From Neurospora tetrasperma FGSC 2508 (lineage: Eukaryota > Ascomycota > Sordariomycetes > Sordariales > Sordariaceae), in assembly GCF_000213175.1 (NCBI RefSeq), contig NW_009799099.1, forward strand, positions 5,337,985 through 5,401,984: DNA of 64,000 nucleotides. The letters are read 5' to 3'. Both the position numbers and the translations under genes were made by a program. The first letter of the stretch is position 1, and every line of letters begins with the position of its first letter. The notes beneath the pieces were generated by a model, which was not told the DNA's origin, searched no databases, and worked only from the letters and a program-made list of their open reading frames with translations. Of the stretch, positions 11,158 through 23,221 are shown in pieces.

Positions 11158-11885
11158 GTTGGTCGTGGGGTTAGGTTCCCTGTCTGACTCTTGGTGTTTT
11201 GTAATGCTAGTCGCTTGACCGGCACAGAGGCAGAAAAGAAGACGTGTTTATTGTGATAAGTAGGTGAAGGGGAGATGGTGGGATTGTGAAATGATGAAAG
11301 TGTTCTGGCCGTCAATAGTCGCTAGACTACAGGTCGTCCCCAAGCCTCCTATGATCGATCTGGGCCTTACAATGGTTCGAAGATGTAAGAAGTCTGCCGC
11401 GCGCGCGTTAGCAAAAGTGAGAACCACCAGAAGGACTCGAGATAAATGGAATATATTCACCTCGTTACGTCCCGTGATGCGCCTTGCTCAGGCGAGCTCG
11501 TGATACTGAGGTGGCCTTCTGACGTTGCGCGTGCACTTGTGGTTGCTTGAGAAGAGGAAGGCGGGTGGGTGGACGTAAGAGGAGGAGGAAAGGATGGTGG
11601 GCGGCGGGGATGGAAGTGAAGGTCGAGTGCTTTGGCGAGGGGGAAACTAAGAACCCAAAAGCGACAAACAAAACAACAAGTGAAGTGAAGTGAAGTGAAG
11701 TGAAGTGAAGAGGCCGACGCTGGTCCGTGCCACTCAGAGCCGATGACGCGGGTCAAAATGGAAGGAGCGAACAAAACCGTGTTGGCACTACCTAGGTACA
11801 GTACTGTAGACCGGCCAGAAAGGTTAGTTGCTTCCGTGTTTGATCCTATTTCGTTTAGTCTGACTCAGGACTTGTCCATCGCGGT
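11158..11885. other. intergenic with GTGAA microsatellite
   Basis: Contains six tandem GTGAA units at 11680-11710 and a perfect TACCTAGGTA palindrome at 11789-11798. No gene recognised. It is the promoter side of the Gag-like gene and the 3' side of the Crh gene. Confidence 0.6.
11680..11710 (+). repeat. (GTGAA)6 microsatellite
   Basis: Six uninterrupted pentanucleotide copies, directly visible. Confidence 0.9.
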
Positions 11886-13049
11886 TCAGAGGACATAATA
11901 AAGAATGAAAGGCAAGAGCACCAACCCGCCCCCGACCTTGAACAGACGTCTGACTACGTAACCATCTCCTCTTCCCATAGTGGCAGACGATAGGTAGTAT
12001 AGGGTAGGGCTGCTCTGGCTTGATGACGGCGACGACGACGACGACGACGACGAGGAGTTGGTGGCAGAAGCAACTCCAGTCGACCCATCTTCCTTGACGA
12101 TGCCCTCTTTCATCTGATGTCCATCGGCAGCGCCATCCTTCTTCAGAACAATACTATCCCAGTTTCCCGACATGTCGCCATATGAATAGCTCGCCGCCGG
12201 ATACTGATTCGTCACCGACACCCTCTCAACATACATCGTGAACGGCCCCTTGGTATAGTCCGTCACACCCCCCGCCCATGCAATTGTCCCCGGCGCATTA
12301 TCCGGGTCACCTCCAGCCCACGAGCCTATTCTCAGCTTCATGGGCGTCTGCGGATAGTTCAGCCCTCCGACCGCATCCTCTTCCTTGAGCGTGCGAACCG
12401 CCTTTCCATCCACGTACCACGTCAATTGACCAATTTGCCAGTCGATCGTATAGTTGTGTCTCGTTCCTTGCACATCGTGCACTGCTGAATTCCCGCCGCG
12501 GTTATACAAGGTCACGTTCCCCTTGCCAAAATAGTTGGTCTGCACTTCGTCGTCGTTGCCGCCAATCAATTCCCAGTCAATTTCGTCTCCGTCATCGCTC
12601 CCAAGCACCACGCTGCTGACGATACCCGTCCCCGGAGCTGCACGCATGAGCACCTCGACGCGGCCAAAGAAGATATACCAGTTTGTGGAGATGGTGGGTG
12701 CATCTCCCTTATTGGAGAGAGTGAGGACGGCACCCTGGGAGGTGTAGGTAACGGAGCCGGCGCCTACGGACGTCCAAGAAGGCTGGTCCATTGTTCCTTT
12801 GGTAAAATCGACGCCATATGGATTGTTGGTAAGACCTATATCCACAGGGCAGCCAGAGGCTGTGATATGACATAGCACCCTCTCATACGTCAGCGGTCTA
12901 GTTCTGAAAGTATCTCATGTAAGCGTCCACCTAAACCTACTCTTGATGGGATTACAATCCGTCCCTGATTGTGCAGCAGCCAACGCAACCAATGCCGAAA
13001 GAACCAAGAACAGCCTCAGCAACAGGAGGCTCAACGTATCGTTGCCCAT
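11886..13049 (-). CDS. Crh-type GPI-anchored chitin/glucan transglycosylase (GH16)
   Basis: Cell-wall enzyme expected to link chitin to beta-1,6/1,3-glucan at the outer face of the plasma membrane. Exons are 13049-12941 and 12859-11886; the intron (12860-12940) joins CNPIK to TSGCPVDIGL in phase, giving 360 residues. Features in order: signal peptide of about 26 residues ending LAAAQ, a Cys pair typical of the Crh N-terminus, the GH16 catalytic motif DEIDWE (nucleophile and acid/base Glu), a YTIDWQ...WYVDGK region and a GSWAGGDP segment. A Ser-rich linker is encoded by a GAC/GTC-type triplet repeat near 12026-12052, and a C-terminal hydrophobic tail serves as GPI signal. No CBM18 is seen, as in Crh1-like members. 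ATG 13049 is chosen because it starts the signal peptide. Confidence 0.9.
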
Positions 13050-14310
13050 TGTTTTTTCAAGTGAGGGGATATTGGGAAAAAGGCCAAGGGGAGGAACGAG
13101 ACCCAGAGAAAAGGATGCGAGAAAGATGCGGATGGGGTTGATATCTTTCACGGCACTCAGCAACGACGACGACGACGCACATTAAACGCGATCCAGTTCA
13201 AGATTTGGAGAATGCCAAACCAGACCGTCGACGCTGCGGAAAGACGGCCGCCTTCCTCACCTTTTCTACCTACCTGTCTGGTCCTAGTAGTCGTGATGGT
13301 GACTTTGGGACAAGTACGCTTCGTCCTTTCCGCGTCGTCATACTTGGTACATCCGTTGGCGCTTGATCGATAACACATCGACGAGACGCAAGCGCTCAGA
13401 CCGAGACGGAACAAAACAACAGCCTGTCTTTCGTCACACGGTGGAAGCTGGAATGACGGGAACTATCGAGTCAGAAACAATGATGGTGAACACTAACTGA
13501 CACTGACAAGCTGGCAGGGCTGCATCGTGTCCGTAAGACTGAATCACTATCTTCTAAAGTGTTGCCTAGAGAGGCAAAACCAAGCGAGTAGATTTAGTCC
13601 TAGGTACCTCTAGAGTTGCGAAGAATGAGCCACGGCTCGATGGACCAAAAAGCGCAGAAAAATCCGGAGTTCAAGTTCGTTGGTTCGCAAGGTCCTGGGT
13701 GCTAAGTAGGTGGCCGCCTCCAGTCCAAGGTTATCGGTACCAGGCCTCCCGATGGACCTGTCACTAGACCTGTCACTATGTAAGCACATTCCCGTTTCAG
13801 CCATGCTCGATCGTAAAACAGGACAACAGGAGATGAGTTCAAAACAGTTTTACCATGTCTCTTTCTATCATCGGACGAGCCATTCCCCTGGTGCTGTTCC
13901 AGACCATTCCCTTCACCAGCACCCATGATCTGGTAGTTTCATAGTACAAAGCTGATTGGCGACACATCCTATCGCTTGAAGTTGAACTCCCCATATCGCA
14001 AGGCCCCATATCCTATAGCTCACTGCCACGCGTGCCACGTATTATCGTGCCTGTCCCATACACTGGCAAAGAGCTTTTCGTCATTGTGTGCTCGTCGTAA
14101 CGTTGTTGTGACCCTTGTTCCCCCTTTGGGACATCTCCTTGTATAAGTTGATTTTATTACTCTGGTATCAATCGCCTGATGCTTTCCTTCGTGTAACTAG
14201 TAACGCCCAGACGCCGTGCTATTATATGCCGTAGGTGGTAGGATGGCCCGTGCATTAACCGGATAGGGTTTGTAGTCGGTGGCGCACGCCATTATGTATT
14301 ATACAATTAT
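13050..14310. other. intergenic, no gene seen
   Basis: Upstream of Crh and downstream of AP-2 mu. It holds GAC repeats near 13163-13176 and a near-match to the TACCTAGGTA palindrome around 13598. Nothing codes recognisably. Confidence 0.45.
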
Positions 14311-15794
14311 TTAGAATCTGTGAAAGTGTTAGCGAAATGCATTGCGCTGGTAAAGGAACCAGCAAAGAAATCAGAGAAAAAAAGAACGGCAACATACCTA
14401 ATCTCGTAGCTTCCTGCCCTTGTCATATACCTCACCCACTTCACACTCGAGTAGTTGCTCTTCTCGAACACCTTGAGATAGCGAACCAGCAAGCCGGAGC
14501 TGGTAAACATCAGCAGGCTAAAATTCATGCTGAGTGGCGGCCTGCTCCAAGCCTTCTGGTTCGTCATGCTAGTAAGCTCGGCCTCGGCGCTCAGCACAAA
14601 CTCGCTCTGTCCAGCAAAGCGACCAATCTTCCACACAATCACGTTCTCGGACGGCTCGTACTTGGCCTTGCCCTGGGTACAGCGCTCCGTGATCCTGGCC
14701 GTGTTGAGCGGCGTGGGAATCTTGACGACCACGTTGGTCGCAAATAGCTTGGATCCAAAGTTGGCGCGCACACCGATGCTGTATTCCACCTTTGTCTTGC
14801 CCACCTCGTTGACAATGGCGTGCACCTTGAACGGCAGGTTGACGTTCTCGGTTGCGCGGTACCTCATCAGCTCGAACTCGCCGTCGGGCGGGATGAAGCT
14901 GATGATGCGGTCACTGTCAAACTTGCCCAGCTTGACGCACTGGTGGAACTGGCAATCTTCGAGCGTGACGCTGCCGGCCGCGGCCTTGGTCGCCTTGCTT
15001 CCCATCCTGTTGCCGCTGGGCAGGCTCATGAGTCCGTCCTGGTCGAGTAGGAGGCGATCGTTGAGACCGAACTTGCACTCGGGCGTGCCGCTGAGGTAGG
15101 CGCGCATGATGATCTGGCCGTTGACGTCGGCGCGCAGGACGGAGCCGGTTGCGCTCATGAGCAGGTTGACATCTTCGATTACGTCGACAAAGGCTTCGTT
15201 CTTGCGGTACTTGACATCGGCCTTGCGCCAGGATAAAGCGCCAGTAGCTTGCATGGTGATCTTGGCGGAGTCCTCGACGGCGCGCTCAGACTTGACGCCT
15301 TCGGTCGTGATGTACATCTTGAGAGTGTCGGTCTCGGTGTTTTGGGGATATCCAAAGTCGATGATTTCTGCAAGGGCGCCGCAGACACGGAGTTGAGGTT
15401 AGTTGCAAGCCGCCATCTAGAAACACCAAAAAGGGGGCTACCGTAGGAGGGACATACCATCCAGGAGCTCGTAGACCAGGACAAAGTTGTTCTTGACGGC
15501 CTCCTCGTCAAATTTGCCAAAGTAGCCGCGGCCCAGCTGGATCAAGCGGTAGAGAAACTCAAAGACCAAGGCGGCATTGGCGTTACTACGGGTGATGGCG
15601 ACCAGGTAGATGTTCTCGTGCTTGACATGGCTGAAGGTGGTGCTGCCGAGAGTCAAGATAGGGGATCGGACCTGGGCGTTGCTGATGACCTGGATGCGGA
15701 ACACGTCCGCCAGTCGTGGGCGGCAGTCATTGCGGAAGGCTCGGAAGATGAGGTTCTCGCCCTTTTGGTTGAAGATGAGGATCCCGGACAGCAT
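14311..15794 (-). CDS. apm4: AP-2 complex subunit mu (clathrin adaptor medium chain)
   Basis: Medium subunit of the plasma-membrane clathrin adaptor; it binds Yxx-phi endocytic signals and PIP2. Exons are 15794-15458, 15367-14398 and 14317-14311, total 437 residues, the usual length. The N-terminal longin-like domain starts MLSGILIFNQKGE. The mu homology domain follows from about residue 170 with the GLNDR-equivalent FGLNDRLLLDQ and the late VKWVRYMTRAGSYEIR. Introns of 90 and 80 bp have GTATGT donors and TTGCAG/CACAG acceptors. The last exon encodes only the second half of an Arg codon, a Phe and the stop, which is easy to miss but matches the family's end (YEIR plus one residue). The start is fixed by the conserved N-terminus. 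Confidence 0.95.
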
Positions 15795-16567
15795 CGTGAC
15801 GGGTCGTCGGGGGAAGAAAATAATGATTGAAAGTTGCAAGTCGAGTTGGCGACGGGCGGCGACGGCAGACCTGACACGGGCGGGCAAGTTTCAATGTCAA
15901 AGGCGGCGGGCGGGCGGGAACAGGAACCCGCGTCTACACACACACACACACACTACCTGCGTGTGCTGTACCTAGGTGTTGAGCGCCCCGACTAGTGCCA
16001 CCTGAACGGCGGCTCTTCAGGGGATGGTGGACGCTACGGGGGCGCGCGACATGGGTGCCCTGCTGGAGAGAGGAGCCTGCCCGCCGCTCTGAGCTGTGTA
16101 CCAGTCTCCGTCCTGCCGCACCCGACGGCAGGCAAGAACCGAGCGAGGTACATCATACCTTACTTCTGCCCTAAGCGTTTAGGAAACACAGCAGCGAGGC
16201 CTGATGGAAAATTGTTAGTGACACACGCACTGCGCTCTGCACCAAGCAACGAGGTACTTTGACAACGAAGCCCCTTTTCGTGGCACTAACAATAAACAAG
16301 GAGCACGTCGACTTTCAACTCTGCGCCAAGGGGAAAAAGGTGGGCGATTCGAAATCTGGGGAGTACGACATCTTGCTTCATCCCACCTACGACCACTTTA
16401 TTGATTTGAGCTCCAGGAAATTTCAAGGCGATCTCAAATTGTTCCTTCTCATTGCAGCACACTATTTAATCGAGTGCTTGATCAATATTGGACCTGCACG
16501 CTTCCAAGTCCCCCACCACTGTCATGACTCATTACATCGTAGACTTCAACTCCCAATTATAGGTATT
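15795..16567. other. intergenic with CA microsatellite
   Basis: Promoter of AP-2 mu and 3' flank of the O-methyltransferase. Contains a CA dinucleotide run at about 15937-15953 and a near-match palindrome TACCTAGGTG at 15969-15978. No gene recognised. Confidence 0.5.
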
Positions 16568-17308
16568 TCAAGCATCTGTCTTCAAGATAGCCCAAAGACA
16601 TCCATCGTAGCTCTTCTCGCCCACAGTCTGCATGACCACCGACTCAACCCTCGGGTCCTTGGCCACTCCCTCTACCAGAATCCTGCCCGCCGTCTCCCTG
16701 GGCTCTGTCAAGCTCTGATCAATCAACCTGCCTCCACGCACCACGTTGTCCACGCAAATCATGGCCTTGGGCAGCGCCATTTCCACCGCCAAGTTGAAGT
16801 AGTTGAGGTTATTTGGCTTATCGGCATCGATAAAGAAGAAACCGAACTTGGGCCTCTTGCCCTCCTCAATTTCCTTCTTCAGCTGGTTCAACACCTCCAA
16901 TCCTGATCCTTGAATAACCTCGATCCTGTCCGACAAACCCGCGTACTCAATGTTCTTGCGCGCCACCTCAACGTGGTGGGGGTCAAACTCCACAGTGGTA
17001 AGCTTCATTTGCGGGTTCTCGCTGGCGAGCCAGATGGCCGAGTAGCCGCCCAAAGTGCCGACCTCAAGGGCGTGCGTGACGCCCAGGACGCGGCACTGGA
17101 GAGCCATGAACTTGCTCTGAGCCGGAGAGGCCGAGATGTCAGGCAGGCCGGCGGCTTTAGAGGCATCAAGGGCGTTTTGAAGGGCTGAGGCGTTGGGCTT
17201 GCTGGAGGGGTGGAGCTGGCCCATGGTGTAGCCGTCGACGGCGGTCCAAACGTCGTTTTGGACCCAGTTGTGACCCTTAGCCTCGAACTTGAAGTTGCCG
17301 GTAGACAT
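16568..17308 (-). CDS. class I SAM-dependent O-methyltransferase (CCoAMT/COMT family 3)
   Basis: Cation-dependent O-methyltransferase, expected to methylate a catechol-type hydroxyl using S-adenosylmethionine. The 246-residue single exon is full length for the family. Visible features: the SAM-binding motif ALEVGTLGGYSAIWLA (about residues 80-95), the acidic ribose-binding segment TTVEFDPHH, the metal-binding FFFIDADKPNN and the downstream ICVDNVVRGGRL that completes the divalent metal site. The C-terminus GCLWAILKTDA is typical. It resembles bacterial and fungal small-molecule OMTs more than plant caffeoyl-CoA enzymes; the physiological substrate is unknown. It lies alone, with a 2 kb spacer upstream. 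Confidence 0.92.
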   Translation of the reverse strand: MSTGNFKFEAKGHNWVQNDVWTAVDGYTMGQLHPSSKPNASALQNALDASKAAGLPDISASPAQSKFMALQCRVLGVTHALEVGTLGGYSAIWLASENPQMKLTTVEFDPHHVEVARKNIEYAGLSDRIEVIQGSGLEVLNQLKKEIEEGKRPKFGFFFIDADKPNNLNYFNLAVEMALPKAMICVDNVVRGGRLIDQSLTEPRETAGRILVEGVAKDPRVESVVMQTVGEKSYDGCLWAILKTDA

Positions 17309-19357
17309 TTTGATGGTGAGATGTAGTGTTTGTGGCGCTAAAAGTGATTGTGGTGGTGAAGGGCGTCTCGGCGGGGGGGCGCTGATGAGGAGGTGCTATT
17401 TAGCAACAGGGTAAGTGAAAACTTGGGAGTTGAGCAAGGAAAAGGTGGTCTAAATACCTACCTGTAGCGAAGCTCTTCTGAAGGTGGTCAAGTGATCTAC
17501 GATAAATGATGACTGCTCATGGTGGTTATGCGTGAATGTGTCAAAGGTTCAGCCGACATGCAAGTTAGCTCGGTTGTGCTCGGCGACGTCGGAGACGCTG
17601 CAATTCACTTAGTCCTAAGTGGCGTGACGGGGCATTCATTTGGAGATCCCAAGGGGTTGAAAGTGGTATAACTTTTTACATCTATCAACCTAGGAGGCTG
17701 TATACAGCCGGGCTCGCTATGATCCGTTTGGTGTTGAATTTCATATCCAGGGGAGGCCCTGGCTCGTTCGAAGTTTGTATCTGGTTGTGAAGGTCAATGT
17801 TTGCTCTCTCTGGGATAGAGACCGGATAGAGTGCAGGTCGGGGTTTTAGAGGCGCACTCAAGCCTGCCGTTGCGGAACCCTTCAGCGAGCGACGCGCATA
17901 TCTGCCCGAGACCAACCCAAGTCCTTTCCCATTACGAGCAAACAACTATGGTACTCGACCATAGCATTCTTACAAGCTGGTTCCTGAGTGTTTATCGCAT
18001 CTCCATTTACGCCATCACATTCTGGAGCCTGTGCTACACCGTGGCTTGCGTAAGCTGACAATGACGACGCTGCCCTCAATGACGGGTGGGTTCCTGGAGA
18101 GGGGATCCAATGTTACAATGGAGTTGGAGCTCGCTCGGGCGTTACATTCGGTGATAGGAACGGGAGCGCGGGGTTGTAAGTGTTAGTGCGGGAGAGAGTC
18201 ATCGTTGAGGGGGGTGATGGTGTCTTGTTCCGTGTGTGCCATCAGATGTCATTATTAATCAATCAAGAAGCCTTGGAAGACCTTGTGGACTGTGTATTCT
18301 GTCTCAGATGAAGCCATCGTGAAGATATCTTATTGCTCGTAATACAACCGGAACCGACTTCATTAACAAGGCTTACCCCCGCCCGGCGAACAGACTCCAC
18401 AAGATCCGGTACTAACATTTTGATGGGCGTCATTAGATGCCGATGGCCGTGATTGACAAACACTGATGATCACCACAGGGCGGCAGGAAACAAATATAGG
18501 TAGGTACCATTTCGAATGATGCAGTGCTTTGCAGACCTGGAGACGGGAAAGCGTTTAAAGAGCGGTGTTTTGTAAGGCATCAAGTGACAGCGCAAGAAGG
18601 ACCCTTTATGCACACAATCGGAAAGATCGATTGGTTCTCGGCAGTCAAGATTACAAGGTATATCAAAAGAAAGAAATCCTTCCAATCGCCCGAAAATGAA
18701 GGTTCATTTCAATCAAGCCCAACCGACGATAATTTAGACGCGGAAGGGGATCACTGGAGTTTACTGGTAGATGGTGTTGTCGATATGTAGTGTACACTGT
18801 TGGAGTGCCGAAGAAGCCCCGGCGGGTCTGACGTCACTGGACCACTCACCGCTGTCTTTGCACTCAGGAACGGCATCTTTTCCTTGGCTCACATCGCTGC
18901 AAGTCCAAAAAAACACCCGTTTTCTCACCAAACGTCTCGTGAGAAAGCTCCATGGAGTAACCCGAAGGCACCATTACGCAGCTGTGCATGCCAGCACACA
19001 GGAACTATTGGATAGAAACCCAATTAAGTTTTGTTAAAGCTTGATCCCATGCCGATACCCTCCCTCACCTTCACTATGATGCCTCGACCTGCAGATCTTG
19101 CGAGACTTTCATGTCACAACTCTAAAAGCCGGGCTCTCGGGACTCCCAAGACGTCTCAAAAGAGCGCCAAGAAGGCTTACTTAACTGGAATCCAAGCTCG
19201 CAAAAGGAAGATCCCTCAAGTTGAACCCCAACCCACGACGATATCTCTTAAATATCTCATAACCTCTTTGTGAGCTCTCTACCTACGAGCGCATTCTTTC
19301 CCAAACCGTAACCCAACCTCAAACAACCAACACCACCACCACCACAACTTCAGCAAG
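17309..19357. other. 2 kb intergenic spacer, no gene seen
   Basis: Separates two divergently transcribed genes. Short open frames exist (for example 18524-18790) but none resembles a protein family or has gene-like splice structure. An AGGTAGGTACC element sits near 18497. Confidence 0.5.
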
Positions 19358-20697
19358 ATGGAGGCTGCAGGAGCAATCGACGATAGGAGGATCAAGCAAA
19401 GCTTCATCCTCGCAACCCTCATATCTACCATTGCCGGCACCTTCACCACCGGCGTAAACCTGTTCGATCGTGTTGGGGAAGCCAGAAGGCAACGGAGACA
19501 GCGCAAGATGGACAGGGGCCAAAACCGAAGGATCAAGGAGCTGGAAGAGCGACTGGATGAGGCTGTGAAGAGCAAGTCCGAGGTCGAGGAGCGCCATAAT
19601 TCTCGACATAGAAACCAAAGGGAGGGAGACGAAGAAGATCTAAGAGACTCCCTTCGGCGTGGCGGTCCGCTGGTTCAAGGGCAGTATGATCAGCTTTACT
19701 CAAGGATGGGGCCTCAGTTTGCTCAGGGTGACTGTAAGCTTCCACATCACCTTCATGACCTTTCAGCAAGAAGATACAGTCGTACTGACATCATCATCAA
19801 GTGCTCGCCCAAACCCAACTTCAAGGCCAAATCATCACCCTCCAAGGCACCGTCATCAAAATGCTTGAAGAAGCCCTCTACACCGGCGAGCCCCCAGACA
19901 TCCGCAAGCTCTACAACGCCTCTGAGTTTGCCCGGGAAGGCAGCATGCGCGCTCTCCGCGACCAGTACCAGCGTCTTCTCCAATCCGCCCCCATAGACCG
20001 GGCTCTTCCCGCTCCAGGACCCCGTCCAGCCCCATCCTACCGTTCCAACCGAAGCCAAAGCCGCCCCATCGCTCCTGTCCGGCGCACCTCCTCGACCCCT
20101 TCCCTCCGAGACTACTACAACACCGGTGACTACGACACCTCCTACCACCCCACCACCACCCACACTCGCACCCGCGGCACACGCGGCACCGGAGGCTCCG
20201 TCGCCCACTCGCACCACTCCCACTCCCAGTCTCACTCCCACTCGCGCTCCCCTTCGCTGCACTCATCAAATGGAATCCCCAAGCAACTAACCTACCACAA
20301 CTCCATCTACTGCCAATACGCCACGTACCTGCAACAATCCGGGCAACCGCTGGACTCCTCACTGGCTTCCTCGGGCGTCTGCCCCGACTGCCACGCGCAC
20401 TTGTTCGACCCCGTCGAAGTCGTGCAGCGGGGACCGTGGAGGGTCGATAAGGAAGTCGTGACGCACAACGAGCGGACGGGTCAAGAAGATGTGGAGTACA
20501 GGAGTTATCTGTTGACGACGAGGTTTTTCGTCAAGTGTCATCGGGAAGGGGGCGGATTTGCGTGTTGCCTGTGCTCAAAGTATCGGGAGAGGGATACGGT
20601 TTGTAAGAGGGAGGAAAGTCTCGTGGATCATGTGGGGGAGAAACACTCGATTGGGGAGTATGCGGAAGATGGGGATGTGAGGGATGTTACGAGGTAG
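19358..20697 (+). CDS. fungal protein of unknown function with coiled coil and Cys/His cluster
   Basis: Not recognised as a named family. Exons 19358-19733 and 19802-20697 are joined by a 68 bp intron (GTAAGC donor, CTGAC branch, AG acceptor) in phase, giving 423 residues. The N-terminus has one hydrophobic segment (about 15-35, ILATLISTIAGTF) followed by a highly charged region with a predicted coiled coil (RIKELEERLDEAV). The middle is low complexity with a Ser/His repeat tract. The C-terminal 130 residues are compact and hold CPDC and a later CCLC followed by a Cys and HVGEKH, the spacing of a zinc-binding module. The frame and intron are convincing; the function is open. A role at a membrane, with a regulatory C-terminus, is only a guess. 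Confidence 0.8.
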
Positions 20698-21435
20698 TAC
20701 GTTTCTTTTCTCTGAGCTAACGTTATGTTTTGTTTTCCTTGTCACGACTTTGTTATGATTGCATCGAGCGTTACGAATTTATGAGGCATGATATCACATG
20801 GCAGAAATGATCAAGACATACGATAGAATGATAAACGATGAGAGAGTATATGGTTTTTTTGCATTCTGAGTTGAGTCTCTCTGTATCTGTACCAAATCAT
20901 GTCTCCTCCGCTTAATTATTCCTTGAATAGGTATCCAAAAGTTTCAAAGCCTGGGGTATCTATCCAAGCTGTGGTATCCAAAAAAAAAAAGAACAAAAAA
21001 AAAAAATCAAAACATAGATGTCTGCATGCCTTTGTTTCCTCCATCATTCTACGCATGCCATGTGTCGCCATCCGACTCTATCGGATCAAGTGAACCAAAA
21101 AGCAGATCATCCAACTTTTGAAGACACCGCAGCCATCCCAACCTTTTTTGATAACCGTGGGAAGACCGCACTGCATGCCCCCATTTTGAAGACCGATCCA
21201 TAACCCATGAATGTAAAAAGAGATCCCAAATCAAGTCCGGCCAAGTCATGTACGCCGGAAACGAAGAAAAAAACAAGAAATGACAAAAGACAAAAGAAAG
21301 GAAACAAAACCGAAAGTCCAACAATAATAACAACAACCCGCTCGCTTCCCTTTTTGACAATTTGAAAAATTCACTCTCGCTCGCTTCCCTTCTCAATAAC
21401 ACCACCAACTCAGACAACTCGCTGCCAAAATCAAG
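20698..21435. other. intergenic between convergent genes
   Basis: Contains a poly-A stretch around 20981-21005 and pyrimidine- and purine-biased tracts. No gene recognised. Confidence 0.45.
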
Positions 21436-23221
21436 TCATACATTGCATCCCGTCGCCTTGCTCATCCTCCTCACCTTGTCCATCAGGCTCATCTCGCTCT
21501 GCAACTTGTCCAACTCCTTTCTCGTCTCAAAGTTGCTCTCCAGCTTCTGGTGGACCGCCTCGCGAATCACGTCCTCTCCGCGATTCATCCAGACCTGCCA
21601 GCCCGAGTTCGACAGCGGCCACAGCGGCTTGTTGTCGATATTCTCAATCCAGTCGGCATTCGTCGTCCTCTTCTTCTGGCAGGCAATGATGTCCATATCC
21701 TCGGCAACCTGCGCGCAGTACGATTCCAGCGGCAAGTCGTTGACGTCCCGACCAAACGGGTTCTCAATCTCCCTGCCAATCATGAGCAGGCCCAGAATGA
21801 TGTAGGCCGCTGCGATGGTGGCCGGAATCGTGATCCAGTTGAGCGTGGGCAGTAGCTGGAAGGGAAGAAGGAGGATGTAGACCCAGGTGATTTGCGCAAT
21901 GGCGATGGCGTAGGCGATGGGGAGCGGGGTGGACAGCACACGGTCGGTACCCACCAGGACGTCGTTCAGGATCGCCATGTTGTTGTAAGCAAGCGTTTGC
22001 TGCATGGGCACGGGCAGCTGACCGTTGGCGATCAGCTCGTCCGTGTAGGTGGCGAGGTAACAAAGGATTTCGAGGGGGAGGTTGCCAAGCGGGCGAGATG
22101 CCTTCTTAATCACCTTGCGCGGGTTGGAGGCGGCGAAGCTAACACCAATGTACTCGCCAACTGCCTTGAAGAAGCCGGGTGGTTGGAGGGACTTGAGGGT
22201 CTTATCCGGCTCCTCCTCGGTGGCGCGCTGGGCAAAGGTGTCAAGGTGAGCAACGAGGTGGGAGATGTCATCGTAACAGGTGTAAGGCTCGAAGCGGAGG
22301 CGGTGCTTGAGAGCCACAGAGAAGGCGACCAGGAGGTTCAGCACAGTTCTGGGAACACGTTAGCAATGAAACTTGCGGATCGGAAATACTTTTGACTTAC
22401 AGCTTGGCCAAAACGTCCTTCTTCCCTAGCTCGCCTTCCCGCTCTTTGGCATGCACCCAGTAGACACGACCAAGAGTCTGACACGCCAGGAGCAACGAAG
22501 CCCAGTAACGGCGACCCTCTGAATAGCGCTCGTATGCAGTGGAGCTGCGGAAAGACAGACCCATACCAACCACAAAACCGAGGACCGTCAGAAGGATGTT
22601 GTGGATACCCACTGGGGACGGAATGTTAGCTTCCGCTTGGGATCGAGACAGGATAGGCAAAGGGGACAGTTGCAACGCACAGTTTGTCACTTTAAAGTTA
22701 ATCACAGTGAGCATAGTGGTCCAGGCGCCGACTCCGAGGAGTGGTAGCATCATCTTGGGCAGGATACTGCCGTGCATCTGCATGAAGAGAGGCCATTTTG
22801 AGTGCTTTTGGGTGTCTCGAGGGCCAGTCTGGAATCGTGAAAGGGTTATGTTAGTAGTGCTTTGAGAAGTGAATAAGGAAGGGGTGAATATGGTGAGACA
22901 TACAAAGTAGTCATCGATCTCTAGAGGGTTGTGTACCCGCCGGAAGGGGTTCATGGTGTTGTGACGAGGCGACATGAGCGTGGGGATCGCGTCCAGCTCA
23001 GGAAGGGTCTCGATGGATAGCCGTGGCAGCCGGGGCTTCTCGGTGCTGCCATTGAAGTGTTGTTGGTCCGGTAGTCGTTGGGCAGGGTCTATCTGACCGT
23101 CGTCGCCGGCCATTGTGGATGTGATGGTGTGAGAGTCGGAAGAGTCTAGTCTGGCTGAAGGGGGTGCTGGAGGCTCAGCCCCGGCCGGGAGACTGCTTCG
23201 AGGCGGCTGAATTGTCGCCAT
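21436..23221 (-). CDS. bestrophin-like/UPF0187 anion channel protein
   Basis: Membrane protein of the bestrophin/RFP-TM family, expected to conduct chloride or other anions; the membrane in which it sits is not known. Exons 23221-22904, 22828-22681, 22611-22401 and 22348-21436 give 529 residues; introns are 75, 69 and 52 bp with good donors and acceptors, two being in-frame lengths. Visible: TM segments around LLGVGAWTTMLTVI, ILLTVLGFVVGMGL, a RSSTAYERYSEGR stretch at the cytosolic helix, the long ITWVYILLLPFQLL and YIILGLLMIG helices, and the family signature ENPFGRDVNDLPLE. The first 115 residues are polar and disordered. ATG 23221 is preferred; an in-frame ATG at 23260 adds 13 residues. 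Confidence 0.9.
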
